This document shows, piece by piece, positions 9,776-18,363 of a DNA stretch of 64,000 nucleotides (its first letter is position 1; the number at the start of each line of letters is the position of its first letter). The stretch is from Clostridia bacterium (GTDB lineage Bacteria; Bacillota; Clostridia; UMGS1810). The stretch covers positions 62,001 to 126,000 of the forward strand of contig JAFUPN010000042.1 in assembly GCA_017481205.1 (NCBI GenBank), written 5' to 3'. A model generated the notes under the pieces. That model was not told the origin of the DNA, ran no database searches, and saw only the letters and a list, made by a program, of their open reading frames with translations. Made by a program: the position numbers and the translations under genes.

Positions 9776-10540
9776 CTATTTATTTGCCTTGATCACTTCT
9801 CTTGCCAGAGAAAGGTAGCTTTCACTTCCTTTTGATGTACTGTCATATACATTTATAGGCTGACCGTAGCTTGGTGCCTCACTGAGACGCACATTTCTGG
9901 GGATGACTGATTTGTACAGCTTGTTTGAGTAAAATTTTTTCACTTCATCTGCAACCTGCATTGAAAGATTTGTCCTTGAGTCATACATTGTAAGAAGTAT
10001 TCCTTCTATATCTAACTTTGGATTAAGACCGCTTTTTACCAGTCGTATTGTGTTAGTAAGCTGGCTGAGTCCTTCCAGTGCATAGTATTCACATTGTATT
10101 GGGATAATTATACTTTCTGCACATACAAATGAATTGAGCGTAATAAGTCCCAATGATGGTGGACAATCTATTATTATAAAGTCATAGTCATCCTTGATAG
10201 AAGAGATTGCATTTCTCAGTCGGTATTCGCGGTTTTCTCCGGATACCAGCTCAAGCTCTGCCCCGGCAAGGTCTATGCTTGATGGGCACACCCACAGCTT
10301 GTTGTAATCTGTTTTTACAATAATTTCTTTTATATTTGAACCGTTTATTATTGCGTCATAAACGGATATCTCCAGTGCTTCGCGTTCAATGCCGACACCG
10401 CTTGTTGCGTTTCCCTGGGGGTCTGTGTCTACAAGCAGAACTTTTTTGCCAAGTGCGGCAAGGCATGAACTAAGGTTGACGGATGTTGTGGTTTTTCCTA
10501 CTCCGCCCTTCTGATTTGCTATTGCAATACATTTGCCCAT
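9776..10540 (-). CDS. parA: Chromosome partitioning ATPase ParA (Soj)
   Basis: 254 residues. A deviant Walker A (KGGVGKTTTSVNLSS) begins near residue 10 and DTDPQGNATS follows. The length and lack of an N-terminal DNA-binding domain mark it as a chromosomal Soj-type ParA. It moves or positions origins together with ParB and can influence DnaA. An AGAGGTGAAA ribosome site precedes the ATG. The parS-like site at 10597-10612 is 57 bases upstream. Confidence 0.97.
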   Translation of the reverse strand: MGKCIAIANQKGGVGKTTTSVNLSSCLAALGKKVLLVDTDPQGNATSGVGIEREALEISVYDAIINGSNIKEIIVKTDYNKLWVCPSSIDLAGAELELVSGENREYRLRNAISSIKDDYDFIIIDCPPSLGLITLNSFVCAESIIIPIQCEYYALEGLSQLTNTIRLVKSGLNPKLDIEGILLTMYDSRTNLSMQVADEVKKFYSNKLYKSVIPRNVRLSEAPSYGQPINVYDSTSKGSESYLSLAREVIKANK

Positions 10541-10596
10541 AGTTTCACCTCTTTGTTAGATTTATATTGCTTTGCGGATATATTATAACACAAAAA

Positions 10597-10612
10597 TGTT
10601 CCACATGGAACA
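10597..10612. promoter_or_regulatory. parS-like site in front of parA
   Basis: TGTTCCACATGGAACA differs from the perfect palindrome at 10698-10713 only in the central step. It is a good match to the ParB site family (TGTTnCACGTGAAACA) with one change at the core. Confidence 0.75.
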
Positions 10613-10620
10613 TTTTTTGC

Positions 10621-10660
10621 AAAAAAAATGAGAATTTGTTACTTTCAACAAATTCTCATT
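10621..10660 (-). terminator. Terminator of the noc transcript
   Basis: A perfect 14-bp stem (10627-10640 with 10647-10660) is followed on the minus strand by eight U. It separates noc from parA, so parAB should have its own promoter. Confidence 0.9.
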
Positions 10661-10697
10661 AAAAGTTTGTATATTTATATCCGATATTTATGTATGA

Positions 10698-10713
10698 TGT
10701 TCCACGTGGAACA
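10698..10713. promoter_or_regulatory. parS site between noc and parA
   Basis: TGTTCCACGTGGAACA is a perfect 16-bp palindrome matching the ParB site consensus. It ends one base before the noc stop codon. Confidence 0.93.
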
Positions 10714-11553
10714 TTATTTATATATTTTAATATGATATTCATACCGGTCGTCATATTCAATCTCATCGCTTACGCTGTGTATACCGTTACCGCGCATGAT
10801 AGATACGGCCTTTTTTATAGTATTAGAGAATATCCGCGCATCCTGTGTAGGCGTACTGAAAGAAGTCAGCTTTTTATCTTCGTTACCGGCAAGCATTTTA
10901 TCTATAAGCTCATCGGTTTGCTTGACATTGAGACTCTTGTTTACTATACTATGAAGAGCTTTAATCTGCAGATCAGTACAGTCAAGGCGCAGCAGGGCAC
11001 GGGCATGACGTTCTGTCAGATTGTTTTCTGTGAGGATATCGCGTATAACCCTTGGCAGCTTAAGCAAACGAACTTTATTTGCTATAGTTGATTGGTTCTT
11101 GCCAAGCTTGATGGCAAGCTGCTCCTGAGTATAACCGAAATTGTTTAAAAGCTTACTGTAAGCTTCTGCCTCCTCCAGATAAGACAAATCGCAGCGCTGT
11201 ACATTTTCAATAAGAGCCACAAGAGCACTGTCAATATCGGACATTCCTACAATAATCGACGGAACACGCAGCAAGCCTGCAAGAATAGCTGCCCTCAATC
11301 TCCTTTCACCGGATATCAGCTCATATAGGTCTCCGCCGAGCCGACGTACCGTAATGGGCTGGATTACTCCGTATAAGCGGATGGACTCTGATAGTTCTTT
11401 CAGGTCATCAGGAGAAAAAAGCTTTCGTGGTTGATGGGGATTGGGTCGAATAGATTTGATTGGTAATTGAACGACAGCGCTTGTTCCAGTGTTAAATCTA
11501 CGTTGTGTGTTGCTGCGTTGAGTTTTTTTCTTTAAAGTGGTTAGTATTTCCAT
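10714..11553 (-). CDS. noc: ParB-like nucleoid occlusion protein Noc
   Basis: 279 residues. It shares the ParB CTP-binding core (GERRLRA instead of GERRWRA; ENVQRCDLSYLEEAEAY) and the helix-turn-helix (YTQEQLAIKLGKNQSTIANKV). Its place between rsmG and parA is that of Bacillus noc, a parB paralogue that binds its own sites and keeps division off the nucleoid. The basic N-terminus could be the amphipathic membrane-targeting part. It could also simply be a second ParB, since the nearest sites in the window look like parS. Confidence 0.88.
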   Translation of the reverse strand: MEILTTLKKKTQRSNTQRRFNTGTSAVVQLPIKSIRPNPHQPRKLFSPDDLKELSESIRLYGVIQPITVRRLGGDLYELISGERRLRAAILAGLLRVPSIIVGMSDIDSALVALIENVQRCDLSYLEEAEAYSKLLNNFGYTQEQLAIKLGKNQSTIANKVRLLKLPRVIRDILTENNLTERHARALLRLDCTDLQIKALHSIVNKSLNVKQTDELIDKMLAGNEDKKLTSFSTPTQDARIFSNTIKKAVSIMRGNGIHSVSDEIEYDDRYEYHIKIYK

Positions 11554-11680
11554 ATAAATTCACCTCTGTGCTATTTACAAATTGACAAATCTGCATTTAT
11601 CCGTTTGTTTACAATTCCATCTTATCACAGTTGACAAAAAAAGAAAAGAATTATTCGTCGGGGTAAATTTACATAAAAAA

Positions 11681-11706
11681 ATAAAAACCGCTCTAAATGA
11701 GCGGTT
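11681..11706 (-). terminator. Terminator at the end of rsmG
   Basis: AACCGCTC (11686-11693) pairs with GAGCGGTT (11699-11706), and an A-rich run on the plus strand gives a U tract for minus-strand transcripts. The stem overlaps the last codons of rsmG. Confidence 0.85.
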
Positions 11707-12397
11707 CTTTTGACGGTTTTGGAGCTTTTCTCGGATATTTGGTTGAAGTAGCTGATATTTTTTTTATCATAATCATGTTGTGGTCATAATCGGTATCGGA
11801 AATATCATAGTTGATAATTTTTTCTACCCTGCCGCCAAGCAACTTAATTGCTTTCTGAGCAGCTTCCAGTTCCTCAGATGCTTTAGGTCCCTTCATAGCT
11901 ATAAAGTATCCGCCGACCTTTACAAAAGGGAGACATAGCTCTGACAGGGTTGCCAGATTTGCAACAGCTCTGCTTACGCAAATATCATATTTTTCTCTGT
12001 GTTCCTTGTTCACGCCGTAATCCTCAGCTCTGCCATGAAGAGTTGTCATCCCGGAAAGATTCAGAACGGAAATCACTTCATTTAAAAAATTTATTCTTTT
12101 GTTGAGTGAGTCCAGCAAGGTAATATTAAGACTGCTGTCATAAAGCTTCATGGGGATACCGGGAAAGCCGGCACCGGTACCGACATCTATAATACTGCTC
12201 CCGGGAGCTATTACACCGCTTGTAAATACAGAAATACAGTCCAAAAAATGCTTGAAAGCAACCTCGGATTCTTCTGTAATTGCAGTCAGGTTAATCTTTT
12301 CATTCCATTCAATTAACATTTGGTAATATTTACCAAATGTTTTGCTTTTCGCTTTATCAATACCGTTGTCGGTAAGGATCTCGATTATTTTATCCAT
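11693..12397 (-). CDS. rsmG: 16S rRNA (guanine-527-N7)-methyltransferase
   Basis: 234 residues from the ATG preceded by GAGGTG with 7-base spacing; an earlier ATG overlapping the mnmG stop would add five residues but has no ribosome site. The SAM motif IIDVGTGAGFPGIPMKL and VSRAVANL are typical. It methylates G527 of 16S rRNA; its loss gives low-level streptomycin resistance in other bacteria. It is the last gene of the jag-mnmE-mnmG-rsmG block. Confidence 0.96.
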   Translation of the reverse strand: MDKIIEILTDNGIDKAKSKTFGKYYQMLIEWNEKINLTAITEESEVAFKHFLDCISVFTSGVIAPGSSIIDVGTGAGFPGIPMKLYDSSLNITLLDSLNKRINFLNEVISVLNLSGMTTLHGRAEDYGVNKEHREKYDICVSRAVANLATLSELCLPFVKVGGYFIAMKGPKASEELEAAQKAIKLLGGRVEKIINYDISDTDYDHNMIMIKKISATSTKYPRKAPKPSKEPLI

Positions 12398-12408
12398 ATA
12401 TAAACACC

Positions 12409-14283
12409 TCATTTGTTTGCTTGAAGATAAATGAGCAGTACATTCATGTCAGAAGGAGAAACTCCTGATATTCTTGATGCCTGTCCCACTGATGCGGGGC
12501 GGATTTTGTCAAGCTTTTGGCGTGCTTCAAGGCGGAGACCGCTGATTGTTGCATAGTCAATATCTGCGGGAATCAGTCTGCTTTCAAGCTTTTTGAATTT
12601 TTCCACCTGCTCTACCTGTTTTTTGATATATCCATCGTACTTTATCTGTATATTTACTTCTTCCTGTATGAATTTGTTAAGCTTTGGTCGAAGCTCGTCT
12701 ATGGGTGCAAGTGCTTCGTAGCTGAGCTCGGGACGGCGAACCAGCTCACCGAGCTTTATTCCGGATTTAATCGGAGTGCTGTCGTATTGCTCAAGAAGCG
12801 AGAGAACTTTTTTTGTTGGTCCGATATTGGTGTGTTCTACCCTTTCTATTTCTTTCTCAATTTTAGCCTTTTTGTCCAGAAAAGCCTCGTATCTTTTATC
12901 AGATATAAGTCCGATTTCGTGTCCATGGGGGGTTAGGCGCAGGTCTGCATTGTCCTGGCGGAGCAAGAGCCTGTATTCACTGCGGGAGGTCATCATTCTG
13001 TAGGGCTCGTTGGTACCCTTTATGGTCAGGTCGTCTATAAGTGTTCCGATATAACTCTCGCTTCTGTCAAGGACAAAAGGCTTTTTGCCGAGAATTTTGC
13101 GCGCAGCATTTATTCCGGCTATCAGTCCCTGGGCGGCAGCTTCTTCATAGCCTGAGCTGCCGTTAAACTGTCCTGCTCCATACAGACCGCTGTAGTCCTT
13201 GAATTCAAGAGAAGCGTTGAGCATGGTCGAATCACAGCAATCGTATTCTATTGCATATGCGGTTCGCATCATCTTGGCATTTTCAAGCCCTGCCACAGAG
13301 TGAAGCATCTGCAGCTGTATATCCTCAGGCATACTTGAAGAAAAGCCCTGAATATACATTTCCTCGGTATTGAGCCCCATAGGCTCTATAAAAAGCTGGT
13401 GTCTTTCTTTATCCTTGAATCTTTCGATTTTTGTTTCTATAGAAGGACAGTATCTGGGTCCTATGCCTTCTATTACGCCGCTGTATATGGGAGAACGTTC
13501 CAGATTATCCATTATTATTTTGTGGGTTGTTGGATTGGTATAGGTAAGGTAGCAAAGAACCTTGTTCTCCCCTATTTTCTCAGTTTCAAAAGAAAAGGGT
13601 GTGATATCCTCATCGCCTTCCTGAACCTGCATTTTTGAAAAATCAATACTGTTGCGGTTTACACGTGCAGGGGTTCCGGTTTTAAAACGGAAAAGCGGAA
13701 TACCTGCCTTTTTAAGACAGTCGGACAGACCGTTTGAAGGAAATATACCATCGGGACCGCTGTCGTAGGCGTAATCACCAATTATAACCTTGCCCTTAAG
13801 AAATGTTCCGGTTGCCACAATTGCCGCTTTTACCTCAAATCTTGCGCCGAGATGGGTTACTACAGCCTGTACACAATTGTTTTTGTCGAATTCTATGTCA
13901 GTAATTTCGGCTTGTTTTATATCAAGATTGGGCTGGTTTTCAAGAACATGCTTCATTTCTTCCTGGTATTTTCTGCGGTCTGACTGTACTCGCAGTGAGT
14001 ATACTGCGGGTCCCTTTCCCTTATTCAGTATACGTGACTGTATAAAGGTTTTGTCGGCAACCTTGCCCATCTCACCGCCAAGAGCATCTATTTCGCGGAC
14101 AAGATGTCCTTTTGCAGTTCCGCCTATGCAGGGATTGCAGAACATATTTGCAATTGAATCCAGATTTATGGCAAACATAATTGTTTTTGCCCCCAGTCTT
14201 GACGATGCCAATGCCGCTTCACAGCCGGCGTGACCTCCGCCGATAACTGCTACGTCATATGCTCCTGCTTCATAAGTGTTCAA
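12409..14283 (-). CDS. mnmG: tRNA uridine-5-carboxymethylaminomethyl modification enzyme MnmG (GidA)
   Basis: 624 residues. I chose the TTG at 14283 because AGGAGG lies 8 bases before it; an upstream GTG overlaps that ribosome site. The FAD motif [14 protein letters not shown] opens the protein, [18 protein letters not shown] and the C-terminal [16 protein letters not shown] are diagnostic. With MnmE it modifies wobble U34 of certain tRNAs. It sits 12 bases after mnmE. Confidence 0.97.
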   Translation of the reverse strand: MNTYEAGAYDVAVIGGGHAGCEAALASSRLGAKTIMFAINLDSIANMFCNPCIGGTAKGHLVREIDALGGEMGKVADKTFIQSRILNKGKGPAVYSLRVQSDRRKYQEEMKHVLENQPNLDIKQAEITDIEFDKNNCVQAVVTHLGARFEVKAAIVATGTFLKGKVIIGDYAYDSGPDGIFPSNGLSDCLKKAGIPLFRFKTGTPARVNRNSIDFSKMQVQEGDEDITPFSFETEKIGENKVLCYLTYTNPTTHKIIMDNLERSPIYSGVIEGIGPRYCPSIETKIERFKDKERHQLFIEPMGLNTEEMYIQGFSSSMPEDIQLQMLHSVAGLENAKMMRTAYAIEYDCCDSTMLNASLEFKDYSGLYGAGQFNGSSGYEEAAAQGLIAGINAARKILGKKPFVLDRSESYIGTLIDDLTIKGTNEPYRMMTSRSEYRLLLRQDNADLRLTPHGHEIGLISDKRYEAFLDKKAKIEKEIERVEHTNIGPTKKVLSLLEQYDSTPIKSGIKLGELVRRPELSYEALAPIDELRPKLNKFIQEEVNIQIKYDGYIKKQVEQVEKFKKLESRLIPADIDYATISGLRLEARQKLDKIRPASVGQASRISGVSPSDMNVLLIYLQANK

Positions 14284-14295
14284 AATACACACCTC

Positions 14296-15672
14296 CTACT
14301 TTCCGAGACAGAAATTGTGGAAAATTTTATCCACAACCTCTTCGTTTACTGTAAGTCCCACAATTTCTCCCAGGGAAGAAATTGCATTTTCTATATCTAT
14401 TGATATCATATCCTGAGGGATGTTGTTTTCAAATGCGTCTTTGGCAGCTTTGGCATAGCCCAGAGCATTGATAAGAGCGTCCTTGTGGCGGATGCTGGTG
14501 ATTATGTTGCTGTTGTCTGTGCCGATTGAGCCCATATCAAAAAGAGCTTTTACTGTTTTTTCCAGCTCTTCAATACCTCTTGAATGGTGAACAGAGAACA
14601 TAACCGTGTTTGTGAATTTATCTGCTATGAGCTGCGGATCAAATGCACATCCGTTCTCAGTTTTGTTGACGATCGCTATTACTTTTCTGTCATCAAGGTT
14701 ATCCATAATAAATCTGTCGTTTTCATCCAGTTCCTTCTGTCCGTCAAGCATAAATAGTACAAGGTCTGCCTCAGACATATATTTTTTTGATTTGTCTACT
14801 CCGATATTTTCGATAATATCATCGGTATCACGTATGCCTGCTGTGTCTATTATGCGAAGTGCTATGTCTCCCAGATTGATATATTCCTCTATAGCATCAC
14901 GGGTGGTTCCCTCTATATCGGTAACAATGGCTCTGTCCTCTCCGCTCAGCAGGTTGAGCAGGCTGGATTTGCCCACATTAGGCTTGCCCACAATGGCGGT
15001 CATGATGCCGCTCTGTATAAGCCTGCCTCTGTCGGCTGTGTCAAGAAGCTTTTTCATAGAGCTGCAGCTTTCATCAAGAAGCGCAAGAAATTCGCCGTCA
15101 CTTAAGGGCTCAAGGTCCTCGTCGGCATAGTCGATTAGTACCTGAATATGCGCAAGGAGAGAAAGGAGCTTATCCCTGATGGAGTTTATCTCCTTGGAAA
15201 GCCTTCCCTCAAGCTGATTTACCGCTATTGTATGAGTAAGGCTTGTTTTTGAGCCAATGATATCCATTACTGACTCTGCCTGACTTAAATCCATACGCCC
15301 GTTCAGGAATGCGCGCTTGGTAAATTCGCCGGGGGATGCCATTACAGCCCCTGCTTCCAGTGTGCGGGCAAGTATGAGCTTTGTGCTTATTATTCCTCCG
15401 TGACAGTTGATTTCAACAACGTTTTCCCCGGTATAGGTATGAGGTGCTTTCATTACTGATACAAGCACCTCGTCCAGTATAGTTCCGTCTGCGGCTGTTA
15501 TATGTCCGTAGTTTATTGTGTGGGATTTTACAGCTGTGAGCTTTTTGCCTTTGGGGCTCACATAGATTTTATCTGCAATTTCCATAGCATTGCTTCCGCT
15601 TATGCGGATAATGGATATACCGCCCTCACCCTGTGGGGTTGATATTGCGGCAATTGTTTCGTCAAGCAGCAT
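14296..15672 (-). CDS. mnmE: tRNA modification GTPase MnmE (TrmE)
   Basis: 458 residues from MLLDETIAAISTPQGEGG, the family start; a longer frame lacks conservation. The folate-binding N-domain is followed by a G domain with GKPNVGKSSLLN, DIEGTTRD, DTAGIRD and NKTE, and the protein ends in the required CLGK. It is the partner of MnmG. A terminator-like hairpin separates it from jag. Confidence 0.97.
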   Translation of the reverse strand: MLLDETIAAISTPQGEGGISIIRISGSNAMEIADKIYVSPKGKKLTAVKSHTINYGHITAADGTILDEVLVSVMKAPHTYTGENVVEINCHGGIISTKLILARTLEAGAVMASPGEFTKRAFLNGRMDLSQAESVMDIIGSKTSLTHTIAVNQLEGRLSKEINSIRDKLLSLLAHIQVLIDYADEDLEPLSDGEFLALLDESCSSMKKLLDTADRGRLIQSGIMTAIVGKPNVGKSSLLNLLSGEDRAIVTDIEGTTRDAIEEYINLGDIALRIIDTAGIRDTDDIIENIGVDKSKKYMSEADLVLFMLDGQKELDENDRFIMDNLDDRKVIAIVNKTENGCAFDPQLIADKFTNTVMFSVHHSRGIEELEKTVKALFDMGSIGTDNSNIITSIRHKDALINALGYAKAAKDAFENNIPQDMISIDIENAISSLGEIVGLTVNEEVVDKIFHNFCLGK

Positions 15673-15691
15673 ATTATCACTCTTTCTGTTT

Positions 15692-15743
15692 TGTAAAAAT
15701 AAAAAGGGCACGCAATATTATATAAATACATTGCAAGCCCTTT
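15692..15743 (-). terminator. Hairpin between jag and mnmE
   Basis: AAAGGGC (15703-15709) pairs with GCCCTTT (15737-15743), and GCAAT with ATTGC inside. A U-rich tail follows on the minus strand. It is likely a terminator or partial attenuator within the block. Confidence 0.75.
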
Positions 15744-15765
15744 CACAGCTTAAGAATATTTAAAA

Positions 15766-16383
15766 TTATTTTTTGAGGGCAATAACAACCTTACGGTTCA
15801 CACCCTGACCTACACTGTAGGTTGTAACCTTTTCATCATTCTGGAGTGTTGCATGAATGATTCTTCTTTCATAAGCATTCATGGGCTCCAGTGTGGTGTT
15901 TCTGCCGGTTCTTACAACTTTGCTTGCCAGCTTGTAAGCAAGGCTTTCGAGGGCTGCATTTCTCTTTGATCTGTAGTTCTCGGTGTCCAGAGAAACCTTC
16001 ATAAACTCATCATCGCCTCTGTTTACCACAAGGCTTGTAAGATGCTGGAGTGCATCGAGGGTTTCCCCTCTTTTGCCGATAACGATGCCCATGTCGGGAC
16101 CGGACAGTTCGATATCAAGACCATCTTCTGTCTTTTTTACATCAACATTGACTTCTTCATTTGTAATGGCGAAAAGACCGTTTAAAAACTCTTCTGCTCT
16201 TCTTGCGGGATTGGGGAGCAGTGTAACCTTTACAACAGCGTTTTTGTTACCTATTCCTAAAAATCCTTTTGAACCCTCTTCGATAATTTCAATCTCCACT
16301 TCATCTGCTGTGGCGTTGAGTTCTGCAAGAGCTGCTGCAATTGCTTCGTCTTTTGTTTTTGCACTTTTTTCTACGCTAAGCAT
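15766..16383 (-). CDS. khpB: RNA-binding protein Jag/KhpB
   Basis: 205 residues with an N-terminal Jag-N domain, a middle KH-type domain (VIGKRGETLDALQHLTSLV) and a C-terminal R3H domain (YERRIIHATLQ). The family pairs with KhpA and binds many RNAs, affecting division and cell shape. It starts 7 bases after yidC, the usual order. Length is normal for Clostridia. Confidence 0.95.
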   Translation of the reverse strand: MLSVEKSAKTKDEAIAAALAELNATADEVEIEIIEEGSKGFLGIGNKNAVVKVTLLPNPARRAEEFLNGLFAITNEEVNVDVKKTEDGLDIELSGPDMGIVIGKRGETLDALQHLTSLVVNRGDDEFMKVSLDTENYRSKRNAALESLAYKLASKVVRTGRNTTLEPMNAYERRIIHATLQNDEKVTTYSVGQGVNRKVVIALKK

Positions 16384-16389
16384 TTTATG

Positions 16390-17349
16390 TTAACCTCTCT
16401 TTTTCTTCTTCTTTTTATTGTATCTTGCATCTTTTTCAGCTTTTTTTTCTGCTATGACAGCATCCTGGGCTGCAATTTCACTTTCAAGCTTTTTCTTAAA
16501 ATATCCGTTGAGAACGACTGTCTGTAGAATGGATACTATGTTTGATATTGTCCAGTATACACCCAGTGTTGCAGGGAGAGTAAAGGTAATCCACAGTGTC
16601 ATAAGAGGCATCATGATTGACATGGTCTTTGTCATGCTTTCTGCGGAATTTGCTGAACCTGCGTTTGACTTCTGGTCGGGAGAAAGGACTCTTTCTTTCT
16701 TGACAACTCCGTTTTCGTCAGTTTTTTGCTCTTTTTTCTTATTACCGCTCATCATGGTTGTAACCTTGCTGGTGAGGTATGTAGTAACACCCGCAAGTAT
16801 AGGAATAATCCAGATAAGCGAGGGATCTGAAATGGAAGGTGTTGCAGAAATATCAAGACCCAGGAAATCAAAGTTAATCAAGTCATTTGCTTTTGCAATA
16901 AGAATCTGAGCCTGTGCAGCTGCCTTTCCTGATATTTCACCGAATTTTTCAACATACTGTGTTGTAAGAGCAGTAACCTGGTCTTCCGACATATGGAGCA
17001 TATAAGTCAGAGGGCTATATATAACTCTGTACAGACCAAAGAGTATAGGAAGCTGAATAAGGAGAGGGAGACATCCGCCCATGGGATTTACCCCGTATTC
17101 CTTGTAAAGCTTCATGGTTTCCTCACTTAGCTTTTGCTGGTCGCTGGCATATTTTGCCTGGATTTCAGCAAGCTTTGGCTGAACCTGCTGCATTTTTGTA
17201 GTGGATTTTTGCTGCTTGAGACCAAGCGGCAGAAGTAGTGCTTTAATAAGCAATGTAAATATAATCAGTGACCATCCGTAGTTTTGTACAAAACTGTAGA
17301 TGAAGCCGAGTATATATCCCAGCGGGATAGTAATCAGTGTTTTAAACAA
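16390..17349 (-). CDS. yidC: Membrane protein insertase YidC/Oxa1
   Basis: 319 residues. Hydrophobic helices sit near 20-45, 95-120, 175-205 and 235-260, with the conserved cytoplasmic loop (QQKSTTKMQQVQPKLAEIQ) between the first two and GVNPMGGCLPLLIQLPILFG after it. A very basic tail (KKKKKKRG) is the ribosome-binding type. It inserts small membrane proteins, alone or with SecYEG. The N-terminus carries no clear lipoprotein cysteine. Confidence 0.96.
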   Translation of the reverse strand: MFKTLITIPLGYILGFIYSFVQNYGWSLIIFTLLIKALLLPLGLKQQKSTTKMQQVQPKLAEIQAKYASDQQKLSEETMKLYKEYGVNPMGGCLPLLIQLPILFGLYRVIYSPLTYMLHMSEDQVTALTTQYVEKFGEISGKAAAQAQILIAKANDLINFDFLGLDISATPSISDPSLIWIIPILAGVTTYLTSKVTTMMSGNKKKEQKTDENGVVKKERVLSPDQKSNAGSANSAESMTKTMSIMMPLMTLWITFTLPATLGVYWTISNIVSILQTVVLNGYFKKKLESEIAAQDAVIAEKKAEKDARYNKKKKKKRG

Positions 17350-17362
17350 GTGTGTTTACCTC

Positions 17363-17572
17363 CTATTTAAGTGGATCGTAGCCGCCCTCATGAAAAGGAT
17401 GGCATTTCAGTAATCGTCTTAAAGCCAGATAACTTCCCTTAAACGCCCCGTACTTTTCCACAGCCTCAAGGGCATATTGGGAACAGGTTGGAGCAAATCT
17501 GCAACACGGTTTTTTATAAGGCGATATACACTTCCTGTAAAAGGTAATCATCCAAATAAGTATCTTTTTCAT
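17363..17572 (-). CDS. yidD: Membrane protein insertion efficiency factor YidD
   Basis: 69 residues with the family pattern [20 protein letters not shown] and [17 protein letters not shown]. It is a small, basic, membrane-associated helper of YidC. It overlaps the end of rnpA by 4 bases and lies 13 bases before yidC. Confidence 0.95.
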   Translation of the reverse strand: MKKILIWMITFYRKCISPYKKPCCRFAPTCSQYALEAVEKYGAFKGSYLALRRLLKCHPFHEGGYDPLK

Positions 17573-17892
17573 GTTAAATCAGACTTTCTGAAGCAATATT
17601 CCATGGATTTTTCAACATCCTGCAATTCTGCGTTCTCCATGGCGGAACGGGCAACAAAAATAATATTGTAGCCATTTTTCAGCCCGGGTTGATATTTCTG
17701 CCAGCAAACCCTTATAAGGCGCTTGGCATGGTTTCTGTCCACAGCTTTTCTCAGCTTGGACACATTAATGCCGAGCTTGTTTACGGGGGTACGATTTTTT
17801 ACATAATGGAGCACCAGATATGATGAAACTATTTTTTTACCCCTCTTGTAAGCATACCTGAACTCCCGGTTTTCTTTAACAGTACCTTTCAC
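17569..17892 (-). CDS. rnpA: Ribonuclease P protein component
   Basis: 107 residues from a GTG five bases after GGAGG; a further TTG upstream would add eight residues. The RNase P signature appears as [16 protein letters not shown]. With the RNA subunit, not seen here, it matures tRNA 5' ends. It follows rpmH across a terminator hairpin, which may set a lower level than for L34. Confidence 0.95.
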   Translation of the reverse strand: MKGTVKENREFRYAYKRGKKIVSSYLVLHYVKNRTPVNKLGINVSKLRKAVDRNHAKRLIRVCWQKYQPGLKNGYNIIFVARSAMENAELQDVEKSMEYCFRKSDLT

Positions 17893-17931
17893 AATACCCT
17901 CCGGCAATCCAATCAATTCTTCAGGTTTGAA

Positions 17932-17967
17932 AAATTAAGAAAAAGACCACATGCGAGGTGTGGTCTT
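17932..17967 (-). terminator. Terminator between rpmH and rnpA
   Basis: AAGACCACA (17943-17951) pairs with TGTGGTCTT (17959-17967), with a U-rich tail on the minus strand. Confidence 0.85.
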
Positions 17968-17977
17968 CTCAGTCAGA

Positions 17978-18112
17978 TTAAGCTGACAATACTTTTCTAC
18001 CCTTTAATCTTCTACGAGCCAGTACCTTTCTGCCGTTAGCATCGCTCATTCTCTTTCTGAAGCCGTGAACCTTACTTCTGTGTCTTACGTTTGGCTGATA
18101 TGTTCTTTTCAC
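17978..18112 (-). CDS. rpmH: 50S ribosomal protein L34
   Basis: 44 residues, typical length and pattern: [20 protein letters not shown] and [15 protein letters not shown]. It starts with GTG, preceded by AAGGAGGTG. In most Firmicutes dnaA lies divergently upstream of rpmH; here malQ does. Confidence 0.98.
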   Translation of the reverse strand: MKRTYQPNVRHRSKVHGFRKRMSDANGRKVLARRRLKGRKVLSA

Positions 18113-18210
18113 AAATAACACCTCCTTAAATAGCACTTTGTCATATCAAAAGTGCACTGCCCGCAAGCGGACATCACTTAATTGTTTTGATAGGCTAAAA
18201 ACCATTAAAC

Positions 18211-18239
18211 ATTATATAACATTTTTTTGCATTTGTCAA
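18211..18239 (-). promoter_or_regulatory. Consensus sigma-A promoter of rpmH
   Basis: On the minus strand TTGACA, a 17-bp spacer and TATAAT are perfect matches about 100 bases before the rpmH start. Confidence 0.93.
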
Positions 18240-18363
18240 TACCAAAATATTATAACTTTTTATTGAGTAAAAATCAAGTCAATTTACAACTTTTGTGGAA
18301 ATTCACTTGTTTTTAGCTGAGTTTTGCATATAATTGTCGGTTGATTTATAAAAAATGTCAAAA

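Noticed and set aside
14327..14335. TTATCCACA, a perfect DnaA-box sequence
   Set aside because: It lies in the conserved VDKIFHNF codons of mnmE and stands alone; no cluster or AT-rich unwinding region is around it.
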